56,662 bases of DNA from contig NZ_JAUFPN010000198.1 of assembly GCF_030409335.1 (NCBI RefSeq), positions 1 through 56,662 on the forward strand. Reading direction: 5' to 3'. The notes under the pieces are model-generated. The model saw nothing but the letters and a program-made list of their open reading frames with translations. It did no database searches and was not told the origin of the DNA. This document shows positions 50,719 through 56,662 of this stretch, one piece after another. The translations under genes were made by a program, and so were the position numbers. Numbering within the stretch: position 1 is the stretch's first letter; each line of letters starts with the position of its first letter. The DNA is from Paeniroseomonas aquatica. GTDB lineage: Bacteria > Pseudomonadota > Alphaproteobacteria > Acetobacterales > Acetobacteraceae.

Positions 50719-51282
50719 ATGACCGGACACGCCCATGTCGAACACGGCAGCGACAAGCGCATCGCGCTGCTGATCGCCATCCTCGCGCTCTTCCTGGCGA
50801 TCGCCGAGACCGGCGCGAAAAGCGCCCAGACCGAGGGCATCTCCCGCAACGTGGAGGCGGCCAACCTCTGGGCCTTCTTCCAGGCGCGGACCATCCGCCA
50901 GACCAACGTGCGGACCGCGGCCGAGGCGGCCGAGCTCGACCGGCTGGCGGCGACGGATGCGGCGGTGCGGGAGGCCATTGCCCGCCAGCAGCAGTCCTGG
51001 CGGGACACCGCGGCGCGGTGGGAGAGCGAGCCGCAGACCGGCGAGGGAAGGCGCGAGCTGATGGCGCGGGCCAAGGCGGCCGAGGCGATCAGGGACCGGT
51101 CGCTGGCCGCCTACCACATGCACGAATTCGGCTCTGCCGCCTTCCAGGTGGCGATCGTGCTGGCCTCCGCCTCGATCATCACCAGCGTGCCGCTGCTGGC
51201 GATCGGCGGCGTGGCGCTCGGCGTGGCGGGCGTGGTGCTCAGCGGGCTCGGCTTCCTGGCGCCGGAGCTGGTGCATTTCTGA
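50719..51282 (+). CDS. DUF4337 membrane protein
   Basis: 187 residues from ATG 50719, preferred over 50686 because GAGGACC is correctly spaced upstream. A helix after DKRIALLIAILALFLAIAETG is followed by an amphipathic coiled region (FQARTIRQTNVRTAAEAAELDRLAA) and two more hydrophobic helices at the C-terminus (IVLASASIITSVPLLAIGG). This is the DUF4337 layout: one N-terminal and two C-terminal membrane segments flanking a helical loop. Function is unknown. It stands alone, divergent from the threonine aldolase gene. Confidence 0.82.
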   Translation: MTGHAHVEHGSDKRIALLIAILALFLAIAETGAKSAQTEGISRNVEAANLWAFFQARTIRQTNVRTAAEAAELDRLAATDAAVREAIARQQQSWRDTAARWESEPQTGEGRRELMARAKAAEAIRDRSLAAYHMHEFGSAAFQVAIVLASASIITSVPLLAIGGVALGVAGVVLSGLGFLAPELVHF

Positions 51283-51409
51283 GCGGCGGCAGGCCGGCAC
51301 CCGGTCCATGCCGCACCCGGCATCGGCGGGCAGGGGACGTTGATCGGCGCCCCGTCCCGACCTAGGTAAGCGGCGTGAGGCCACGTCCTCCCCCTCGACG
51401 GGTTCAGGT

Positions 51410-51423
51410 CCGGGACGGCCCGG
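51410..51423 (+). promoter_or_regulatory. ACGG-loop hairpin in the sugE/gdx leader
   Basis: CCGGG-ACGG-CCCGG forms a perfect 5-bp stem with an ACGR-type tetraloop, ending 23 bases before the GTG start. Guanidine-II (mini-ykkC) riboswitches consist of two such hairpins before sugE/gdx genes. Only this one is clear, and the upstream candidate loops (ACGT at about 51383) do not fit ACGR, so riboswitch status is doubtful. Confidence 0.25.
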
Positions 51424-51446
51424 CAACGTGTTCGAGGGAGAGTGTC

Positions 51447-51767
51447 GTGGCTTGGCTTGTTCTTGTCGTCGCCGGCCTGTTCGAGGTCGTCTGGGCCTTC
51501 TCGATGAAGCAGTCGGAGGGCTTCACGCGTCTCTGGCCCTCGGTCGTGACCTTCGCCGCCATGTTGGTGAGCTTCGGGCTTCTCGCCTGGTCCATGCGAT
51601 TCCTCCCCCTCGGCACCGCCTACACCGTGTGGACCGGGATCGGTGCGGTGGGGGCCTTCATCGTCGGCATCCTGTTCCTCGGCGAGGCCGCGAGCCCGCT
51701 TCGCCTGATCGCGGCCCTGCTGATCGTGAGCGGCCTGCTGCTCATGAAGCTGTCCAGCTCCGCGTAA
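51447..51767 (+). CDS. sugE: Guanidinium/quaternary-ammonium exporter, SugE/Gdx (SMR family)
   Basis: 106 residues, four membrane helices. [23 protein letters not shown] with the essential Glu in helix 1, followed by [24 protein letters not shown], is the SugE/Gdx branch of small multidrug resistance proteins ([10 protein letters not shown] rather than the EmrE pattern). It exports guanidinium with proton exchange as a dual-topology dimer. A GTG start at 51447 follows GAGGGAGA. No partner SMR gene is adjacent, as expected for a homodimer. Confidence 0.93.
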   Translation: MAWLVLVVAGLFEVVWAFSMKQSEGFTRLWPSVVTFAAMLVSFGLLAWSMRFLPLGTAYTVWTGIGAVGAFIVGILFLGEAASPLRLIAALLIVSGLLLMKLSSSA

Positions 51768-51805
51768 TCCCTCTGGGTAGTCCCTCGGGGTAGTCCCTCG
51801 GTCCC
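51768..51805. repeat. 13-bp tandem repeat after sugE
   Basis: Two full units and one partial (51768-51780, 51781-51793, 51794-51805) based on TCCCTCGGGGTAG with one or two mismatches. The array begins directly at the sugE stop and fills most of the gap to the convergent GST gene. It looks like replication slippage and carries no visible coding. Confidence 0.6.
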
Positions 51806-51822
51806 GGGCGGCGGGCACGCCG

Positions 51823-52446
51823 CTAGATGTGCCGGGCCCAGACCGGCGCGATTCTCGGCCGTGCCGCCACCGCCTGCGCCATGGCCTCGACCTTGGGGCA
51901 GTTCGCCGGGATCCACTGCCGCCCGCCCATCCAGCGCGAGAGGAAGCCGAGGTAGAGATCGGCCAGCGAGAAGCGCCCGCCGAGGATGAAGGGCGCCGGT
52001 GCCGCCTCCCGCTCGACCAGGCGCCAGATATCGCGGCCCATCTCGATGGCCCGGGCCTTGATCGCCGGGGCATGGTCCGGGTCGGCGCTGAAGCGCTCGG
52101 GATAGTCGCCGCGGGTGACGCAGGGGTAGAATTCGCCGGCGACCAGCGCCATCCAGCGCAGCGCCACGGCGCGGGCCGGGTCGGCCGGGGGCGGCAGCAG
52201 CCCGGCCTCGGGGTGGCGGCCCTCCAGGGTCAGCAGGATGGCGAGGCTCTCGGTCACCACGGTCCCGTCCGGCAACACCAGCGTCGGGATGCGGCCCATC
52301 GGGTTGATGCGGCGATACTCGGCCGCAAGCTGGGCCTCGCCCTCGAGCGGGACCGGGCGGAGTTCGACGGCGGCGCCGATCTCGGCGAGGGCCATCTCGA
52401 CCGGGGCGGAGCCGGAGCCCTGGTCGCCGTAGAGGATGTAGGTCAT
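51823..52446 (-). CDS. Glutathione S-transferase family protein
   Basis: 207 residues. The thioredoxin-like N-half runs MTYILYGDQGSGSAPVEMALAE and NPMGRIPTLVLPDGTVVTESLAILL, with the cis-Pro and the ES pair that bind glutathione's gamma-glutamyl group. The all-helical C-half contains FILGGRFSLADLYLGFL, the N-capping box of the GST fold. The start at 52446 matches the fold; a longer frame adds a low-complexity leader. The substrate is not predictable. Confidence 0.9.
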   Translation of the reverse strand: MTYILYGDQGSGSAPVEMALAEIGAAVELRPVPLEGEAQLAAEYRRINPMGRIPTLVLPDGTVVTESLAILLTLEGRHPEAGLLPPPADPARAVALRWMALVAGEFYPCVTRGDYPERFSADPDHAPAIKARAIEMGRDIWRLVEREAAPAPFILGGRFSLADLYLGFLSRWMGGRQWIPANCPKVEAMAQAVAARPRIAPVWARHI

Positions 52447-52536
52447 GCCCGGAGGCTGCCCCGGCCGGGACGCCGGGCGCCAACGCAAAAACCTGATGCC
52501 GGGCATCAACCCGGCTGATGGCTCAGGCGCCGAAGC

Positions 52537-53007
52537 TCAGGCGGTGGGCGCCGGGACCGGGGCGGCGCCGGGCGCGGGGCGGCCATAGAGCTGCATGGCG
52601 CGGCGCTCGAAGGCGCGGACCATCAGCCGGACCGCCTCGTTGAAGACGGTGCCGATGACCGCCTGCAGCAGGCGGGAGCGGAACTCGAAGTCGACGAAGA
52701 ACTCGAGCTGGGTGCCCTGCTCGACCGGGATGAACCGCCACTGGTTGTTCAGGTAGCGGAAGGGCCCGTTCATGTACTGCACCAGCACCCGGTCCGGCCG
52801 TTCCAGGGTGACCTCCGAGCGGAAGCTCTCGCGGAACATCTTGAAGCCGATGGTGAGGTCGGCGACCAGCTTGGTCTCGGTGCTGGAGATCACCCGGGCG
52901 CCGACGCACCAGGGCAGGAATTCCGGGTAGCGGCGGACATCGGCGACGAGGTTGAAGAGCTGCTCGGGCGTATAGCGCAGGATGCGCTTCTCGGCGTGCG
53001 TCGGCAT
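52537..53007 (-). CDS. COQ10/RatA-like START-domain protein (ubiquinone-binding)
   Basis: 156 residues. HAEKRILRYTPEQLFNLVADVRRYPEFLPWCVGARV is the SRPBCC/COQ10 opening, followed by the strands ADLTIGFKMFRESFRSEVTL and the long C-terminal helix FNEAVRLMVRAFERRAMQLYG. In mitochondria and alphaproteobacteria these proteins bind coenzyme Q and aid respiration; the E. coli homologue RatA was described as a ribosome-association toxin. It lies four bases after lipA, so it is co-transcribed with lipoate synthesis. Confidence 0.9.
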   Translation of the reverse strand: MPTHAEKRILRYTPEQLFNLVADVRRYPEFLPWCVGARVISSTETKLVADLTIGFKMFRESFRSEVTLERPDRVLVQYMNGPFRYLNNQWRFIPVEQGTQLEFFVDFEFRSRLLQAVIGTVFNEAVRLMVRAFERRAMQLYGRPAPGAAPVPAPTA

Positions 53008-53011
53008 CCGG

Positions 53012-53953
53012 TCAGGCGCTGGCCAGCTGGCGGGCGCGGGCGGCGGCCAGCTGCTCGAAATCCTGGTCGGCGTGGTAGCTGCTGCGGGTCAGCGGCGTGG
53101 CCGAAACCAGCAGGAAGCCCTTGGAGCGGGCCATGCGGGCGTAATCCTCGAACTCGTCGGGGGTGACGAAACGGTCCACCGCGGCGTGCTTGACGCTGGG
53201 CTGCAGGTACTGGCCGATGGTCAGGAAGTCGATCTCGGCGCTGCGCATGTCGTCCATGACCTGCAGCACCTCGATCCGGGTCTCGCCCAGCCCGACCATG
53301 ACGCCGGACTTGGTGAAGATGGTGGGGTCGAGCTGCTTCACCCGGTCCAGCAGCCGCAGCGAATGGAAGTAGCGGGCGCCGGGGCGGATGCTGGGATACA
53401 GCTTCGGCACCGTCTCCAGGTTGTGGTTGAAGACGTCGGGGCGGGCGGCGACCACCACCTCGAGGGCGCCGTCCTTGCGCAGGAAGTCAGGGGTCAGCAC
53501 CTCGATGGTGGTGGTGGGCGTCGCGCCCCGGATGGCGCGGATGGTCTCGGCGAAATGCCGGGCGCCTCCATCGGCCAGGTCGTCGCGGTCGACGCTGGTG
53601 ATGACGACGTGGCGCAGGCCAAGCGTCGCCACCGCCTCCGCCACCCGGCGGGGCTCATCGGCATCCAGCGCCTTGGGCAGGCCGGTCGCCACGTTGCAGA
53701 AGGAACAGGCGCGGGTGCAGGTGTCGCCCATGATCATCATGGTGGCGTGCCGCTGCGACCAGCATTCCCCGATGTTCGGGCAGGCCGCTTCCTCGCAGAC
53801 CGTGACCAGGCGGTTGTCCCGCATCAGGGTGCGGGTCTCGTGGTAGATCGGATGGGTCGGCGCCTTCACCCGGATCCAGCTGGGTTTCCGCTGGATCGGG
53901 TTGTCCGGGCGGTGGGCCTTCTCCGGGTGGCGGATCTCGATGCGGGTGGTCAT
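53012..53953 (-). CDS. lipA: Lipoyl synthase
   Basis: 313 residues, normal length. It carries both iron-sulfur clusters: the auxiliary site [13 protein letters not shown] and the radical-SAM [10 protein letters not shown], plus the C-terminal RSSYHAD that supplies the Ser ligand of the auxiliary cluster. It inserts two sulfurs into octanoyl-lipoyl domains, here most likely those of the pyruvate dehydrogenase E2 encoded 2 kb upstream. It is in the same minus-strand cluster as the E2, lpd and COQ10-like genes. Confidence 0.97.
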   Translation of the reverse strand: MTTRIEIRHPEKAHRPDNPIQRKPSWIRVKAPTHPIYHETRTLMRDNRLVTVCEEAACPNIGECWSQRHATMMIMGDTCTRACSFCNVATGLPKALDADEPRRVAEAVATLGLRHVVITSVDRDDLADGGARHFAETIRAIRGATPTTTIEVLTPDFLRKDGALEVVVAARPDVFNHNLETVPKLYPSIRPGARYFHSLRLLDRVKQLDPTIFTKSGVMVGLGETRIEVLQVMDDMRSAEIDFLTIGQYLQPSVKHAAVDRFVTPDEFEDYARMARSKGFLLVSATPLTRSSYHADQDFEQLAAARARQLASA

Positions 53954-53976
53954 GCGACGCCTTCAGCTGGCCGGCC

Positions 53977-53996
53977 CCCCCGGCTCGCGCCGGGGG
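53977..53996 (-). terminator. GC-rich hairpin between lpd and lipA
   Basis: CCCCCGGC-TCGC-GCCGGGGG forms a perfect 8-bp stem in the 50-bp gap between the lpd stop and the lipA start. There is no U-tract. It may reduce read-through or protect the upstream message from decay. Confidence 0.35.
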
Positions 53997-54003
53997 CGGC
54001 ACC

Positions 54004-55404
54004 CTACATGTGGATCACCTGGCCATAGGCATCAAGCACCGACTCATGCATCGCCTCGGAGATGGTGGGATGGGGGAAGATGCTGTGCATCAGCTCCACC
54101 TCGGTCGTCTCCATGGTCTTGGCGATGGTATACCCCTGGATCATCTCGGTGACCTCGGGGCCGACCATGTGGGCGCCCAGCAGCTCGCCGGTCTTGGCAT
54201 CGAAGATGGTCTTGATCAGCCCCTCCGGCTCGCCCATGGCGATGGCCTTGCCGTTACCAATGAAGGGGAAGCGGCCGACCTTGAGCTCGTGCCCGGCCTT
54301 CTTCGCCGCCTCCTCGGTCAGGCCGACGCTGGCGACCTGCGGGCGGCAGTAGGTGCAGCCCGGGATGTTCAGCACCTCGAGCGGGTGGACGCCCTCGACG
54401 CCGGCGATCTTCTCGACGCAGAGCACGCCCTCATGGCTGGCCTTGTGCGCCAGCCAGGGCGCGCCGGTGAGGTCGCCGATGGCATAGACCCCCGGCTCCC
54501 CGGTGCGGCAGTATTCGTCGATCATCACGTGGGTGCGGTCGACCTTCACCCCGGTGCCCTCGAGGCCGATGTCCTCGACGTTGCCGACGATGCCGACGGC
54601 GGAGATGACCCGGTCGGCGGTGACCTCCTGGACCTTGCCGTCGGCCTCGATGATGGCGGTGACGCTGTCGGCGGCCTTGCGCAGGCCCTGGACCTTGGCC
54701 TTGGTCAGGATCTGCATGCCCTGCTTGGCGAAGGCCTTGCCGACGAAGGCGCTGATCTCGGCATCCTCGACCGGCAGCACCCGGTCCATCACCTCGACCA
54801 GGGTCACCTTGGCGCCGAGGTTCAGGTAGAAGCTGGCGAATTCCGCGCCGATGGCGCCCGAGCCGATGACGATGAGCGACTTCGGCATGCTCGGCGGGAC
54901 CATGGCCTCGCGGTAGGACCAGACCAGCTTGCCGTCGGGCTCGAGCCCCGGAAGGGTCCGGGCGCGGGCGCCGGTCGCCAGGATGATGTGCTTGGCGGCG
55001 AGCTCGGCGACCGGCTTGCCGTCCTTGGTGACGGCCAGCTTGCCCTTGCCGGCCAGCTTGCCCTGGCCGTCGAAGACGGTGACCTTGTTCTTCCGCAGCA
55101 GGTGCTTCACGCCGCCGGAAAGCTGCCCGGCGACGGCGCGCGAGCGCTTCACGATCTTGCCGATGTCGAATGTGATGTTGTCGGCGCTGAAGCCATAGGC
55201 ATCCAGCGTGTGCAGCAGGTGGTTGATCTCGCTCGAACGGAGCAGCGCCTTGGTCGGGATGCAGCCCCAGTTGAGGCAGATGCCGCCGAGGTTCTCGCGC
55301 TCGACCAGCGCCACCTTCATGCCGAGCTGGCTGGCGCGGATGGCGGCGACATAGCCGCCGGGGCCGCCGCCGAGGACGATGAGGTCGAAGGCTTGTTCGG
55401 CCAT
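54004..55404 (-). CDS. lpdA: Dihydrolipoyl dehydrogenase (E3)
   Basis: 466 residues. FAD-binding GGGPGGYVAAIRASQLG near the N-terminus, the redox-active disulfide in GGICLNWGCIPTKALL, NAD-binding VIGSGAIGAEFASFYLNLG, and the C-terminal interface HSIFPHPTISEAMHE with the catalytic His-Glu pair. It reoxidises dihydrolipoamide in the pyruvate dehydrogenase complex. The ATG at 55404 follows the acetyltransferase gene by one base. E2, GNAT, E3, lipA and the COQ10-like gene form one co-directional cluster. Confidence 0.96.
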   Translation of the reverse strand: MAEQAFDLIVLGGGPGGYVAAIRASQLGMKVALVERENLGGICLNWGCIPTKALLRSSEINHLLHTLDAYGFSADNITFDIGKIVKRSRAVAGQLSGGVKHLLRKNKVTVFDGQGKLAGKGKLAVTKDGKPVAELAAKHIILATGARARTLPGLEPDGKLVWSYREAMVPPSMPKSLIVIGSGAIGAEFASFYLNLGAKVTLVEVMDRVLPVEDAEISAFVGKAFAKQGMQILTKAKVQGLRKAADSVTAIIEADGKVQEVTADRVISAVGIVGNVEDIGLEGTGVKVDRTHVMIDEYCRTGEPGVYAIGDLTGAPWLAHKASHEGVLCVEKIAGVEGVHPLEVLNIPGCTYCRPQVASVGLTEEAAKKAGHELKVGRFPFIGNGKAIAMGEPEGLIKTIFDAKTGELLGAHMVGPEVTEMIQGYTIAKTMETTEVELMHSIFPHPTISEAMHESVLDAYGQVIHM

Positions 55405-55405
55405 G

Positions 55406-55891
55406 TCAGCTCTCCCGGGCCGCCAGCGCGGAGAGCGCGGGGCCGCTGAGTTGTTGCAGGGTCCAGCCCTCGCGGGGCCTGGCGCCGATGGAGCGGTAGA
55501 AGGCGATGGAAGGTGCGTTCCAGTCGAGCACCGACCATTCCATCCGGCCGCAGCCGCGCCCCAGCGCATGGGCGGCGAGATGGGCGAAGATGGCGCGGCC
55601 GATGCCCCTGCCCCGCTGCTCCGGCTCGACGAAGACATCCTCCACGTAGAGCGACGGCAGGGCGTTGAAGGTGGAGACGGCGTAGAACCAGAGGGCGAAG
55701 CCGACCGGCTTGCCCTCCCATTCGGCGATCAGCGCCTCGGCCAGCGGCCGCGGGCCGGTGAGCAGGCGATGGAGGTCCACCTCCGTCGCCGTCACCTCGT
55801 GCAGCAGCTTCTCGTACTCGGCGAGCGCCCGGATGTAGTGCAGGACGAGGCCGGTATCGGCCTCGTCCGCCGGGCGGAGCGTGAGGCTCAC
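55406..55891 (-). CDS. GNAT-family N-acetyltransferase
   Basis: 161 residues, one GNAT domain. SLTLRPADEADTGLVLHYIRALAEYEKL at the start, then LYVEDVFVEPEQRGRGIGRAIFAHLA with the acetyl-CoA pyrophosphate loop (QRGRGIG), and WNAPSIAFYRSIGARP in the last motif. The pattern VEDVFVxPxxRGxGIG with AEYEKL resembles diamine (spermidine/spermine-like) N-acetyltransferases. It is embedded between E2 and E3 of the pyruvate dehydrogenase cluster; whether its role is linked is not known. Confidence 0.88.
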   Translation of the reverse strand: MSLTLRPADEADTGLVLHYIRALAEYEKLLHEVTATEVDLHRLLTGPRPLAEALIAEWEGKPVGFALWFYAVSTFNALPSLYVEDVFVEPEQRGRGIGRAIFAHLAAHALGRGCGRMEWSVLDWNAPSIAFYRSIGARPREGWTLQQLSGPALSALAARES

Positions 55892-55901
55892 AGCATCAGG
55901 C

Positions 55902-56662
55902 TCACAACATGAGACTTAGGGGATCCTGGATGACGCCGCGCAGCGCCTGCATGAACTCCGCGGCCAGGGCGCCGTCGATGACGCGATGGTCGACCGAGAG
56001 GGTGCAGGTCATCACCGTGGCGATGGCCAGCGCGCCGCCCTTCACCACCGGCCGCGGCTCGCCGGCGGCGACGGCGAGGATGCCGGCCTGGGGCGGGTTG
56101 ATGATGGCCGAGAAGGACTGCACGCCATACATCCCCATGTTGGAGATGCTGAAGCCGCCGCCCTGGAACTCCTCGGGCTTCAGCTTGCCGGTCTTGGCCC
56201 GCGCCGCGAGGTCCTTCATCTCGTTGCTGATGGTCGACAGGCCCTTCTGGTCGGCCTTGGCGACGATCGGGGTGATGAGGCCGGTCGGCGTCGAGACCGC
56301 GACCGAGATGTCGACGTCCTGGAACTGCAGGATGGCGTCATCCGTCCACATCGCGTTCACCGCGGGGAAGCGGCGGAGCGTCGCGGCCACGGCCTTGATG
56401 ACGAGGTCGTTGACCGAGAGCTTGAAGGCGCCCGGGCCGTCCTTCGGCGACTTGGCGTTGAGGTCGGCGCGCAGCTTCAGCAGCGCGTCGATCTCGAAGT
56501 CCATGGTCACGTAGAAATGCGGGATGGTCTGCTTCGATTCCGACAGGCGCCGGGCGATGACCTTGCGGATGCCGCTGTTCGGCACCGCGGTATGCGGCGC
56601 GGTCACGGTGGGCGCGGCGGGCTTCGGCGCCGGGGCGGCGCCGGGGGCCGCGGCGGGCGCCG
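55902..56662 (-). CDS. pdhC: Pyruvate dehydrogenase E2 (dihydrolipoamide acetyltransferase), 5' part outside the window
   Basis: The C-terminal catalytic domain is present; the lipoyl and E1/E3-binding domains lie beyond the window. The frame is open to the last base and reads into an Ala/Pro-rich inter-domain linker, so the GTG at 56606 is internal and not a start. The domain shows RKVIARRLSESKQTIPHFYVTMD, FSISNMGMYGVQSFSAIINPPQAGI and the active-site DHRVIDGALAAEF with catalytic His and Asp. It transfers acetyl groups from lipoamide to CoA. Confidence 0.95.
   Translation of the reverse strand, partial: APAAAPGAAPAPKPAAPTVTAPHTAVPNSGIRKVIARRLSESKQTIPHFYVTMDFEIDALLKLRADLNAKSPKDGPGAFKLSVNDLVIKAVAATLRRFPAVNAMWTDDAILQFQDVDISVAVSTPTGLITPIVAKADQKGLSTISNEMKDLAARAKTGKLKPEEFQGGGFSISNMGMYGVQSFSAIINPPQAGILAVAAGEPRPVVKGGALAIATVMTCTLSVDHRVIDGALAAEFMQALRGVIQDPLSLML

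Noticed and set aside
51388-51424. TTCAGGTCC in the sugE leader as the T-arm of a tRNA
   Set aside because: No matching acceptor stem, D-arm or anticodon arm can be drawn around it.

Overview
This 56.7 kb window is high-GC DNA, except for one AT-rich patch at about 36.86-38.70 kb. It is densely packed and almost entirely protein-coding. The gene content suggests a free-living alphaproteobacterium of the Acetobacteraceae (Roseomonas-like). The evidence is five Bug/TctC-type solute receptors, paired hydantoinase/oxoprolinase operons, a TRAP transporter, a dapA-smpB pair divergent from a soluble lytic transglycosylase, and a pyruvate dehydrogenase E2/E3-lipA cluster. Taxonomy is inferred from content and composition only. 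I saw no tRNA, rRNA, transposase or CRISPR array.

Layout. 0-10 kb: the end of a lytic transglycosylase, an esterase-like hydrolase, an unknown protein, a VOC protein, a quinone oxidoreductase/DMT exporter pair, a LivJ-like receptor, a MYG1-family protein, a Bug receptor and a HisKA_2-type histidine kinase. 10-15 kb, minus strand: Bug receptor, GreB-type factor, ROK-like protein, alpha/beta hydrolase, Bug receptor. 15-24 kb: an orphan ParD-like antitoxin, a DUF3141 protein, a small Cys-rich secreted protein, a coupled deacylase-RidA-reductase operon, an SDR/3-hydroxyacyl-CoA dehydrogenase pair and a carboxymuconolactone decarboxylase-like protein. 24-37 kb: two head-to-head uptake-plus-hydrolysis operons. 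The minus-strand one is TRAP dctP-dctQ-dctM-hyuA-hyuB; the plus-strand one is Bug-hyuA-hyuB. 37-38.7 kb: the AT-rich island with a DUF262/HNH (GmrSD-like) gene broken by an in-frame TGA. 38.7-43 kb: a cytosine-deaminase-like amidohydrolase, an SCP-x-type thiolase and an acyl-CoA carboxylase beta subunit. 43-57 kb: mostly housekeeping genes (Nudix, smpB, dapA, slt, pgpA, cinA, yraN, threonine aldolase, gdx/sugE, a COQ10-like protein, lipA, lpd, pyruvate dehydrogenase E2).

The main theme is scavenging. Seven periplasmic solute receptors lie in about 28 kb, next to amidohydrolases, hydantoinases, CoA-thioester enzymes and quinone reductases. Most receptors have no permease gene beside them.

The most unusual items are these. 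(1) A ROK-family ASKHA protein (12283-13347) whose sequence order looks circularly permuted, with the ROK C-terminal half before the N-terminal nucleotide-binding half. (2) A dispersed repeat of about 102 bp in two copies 30 kb apart in opposite orientation, with paired changes that preserve a hairpin. One copy sits beside the island. (3) The DUF262 pseudogene, whose promoter lies in the 3' end of the neighbouring amidohydrolase gene. (4) A yraN gene with no ATG, GTG or TTG start, apparently starting at a CTG that overlaps the upstream stop codon.
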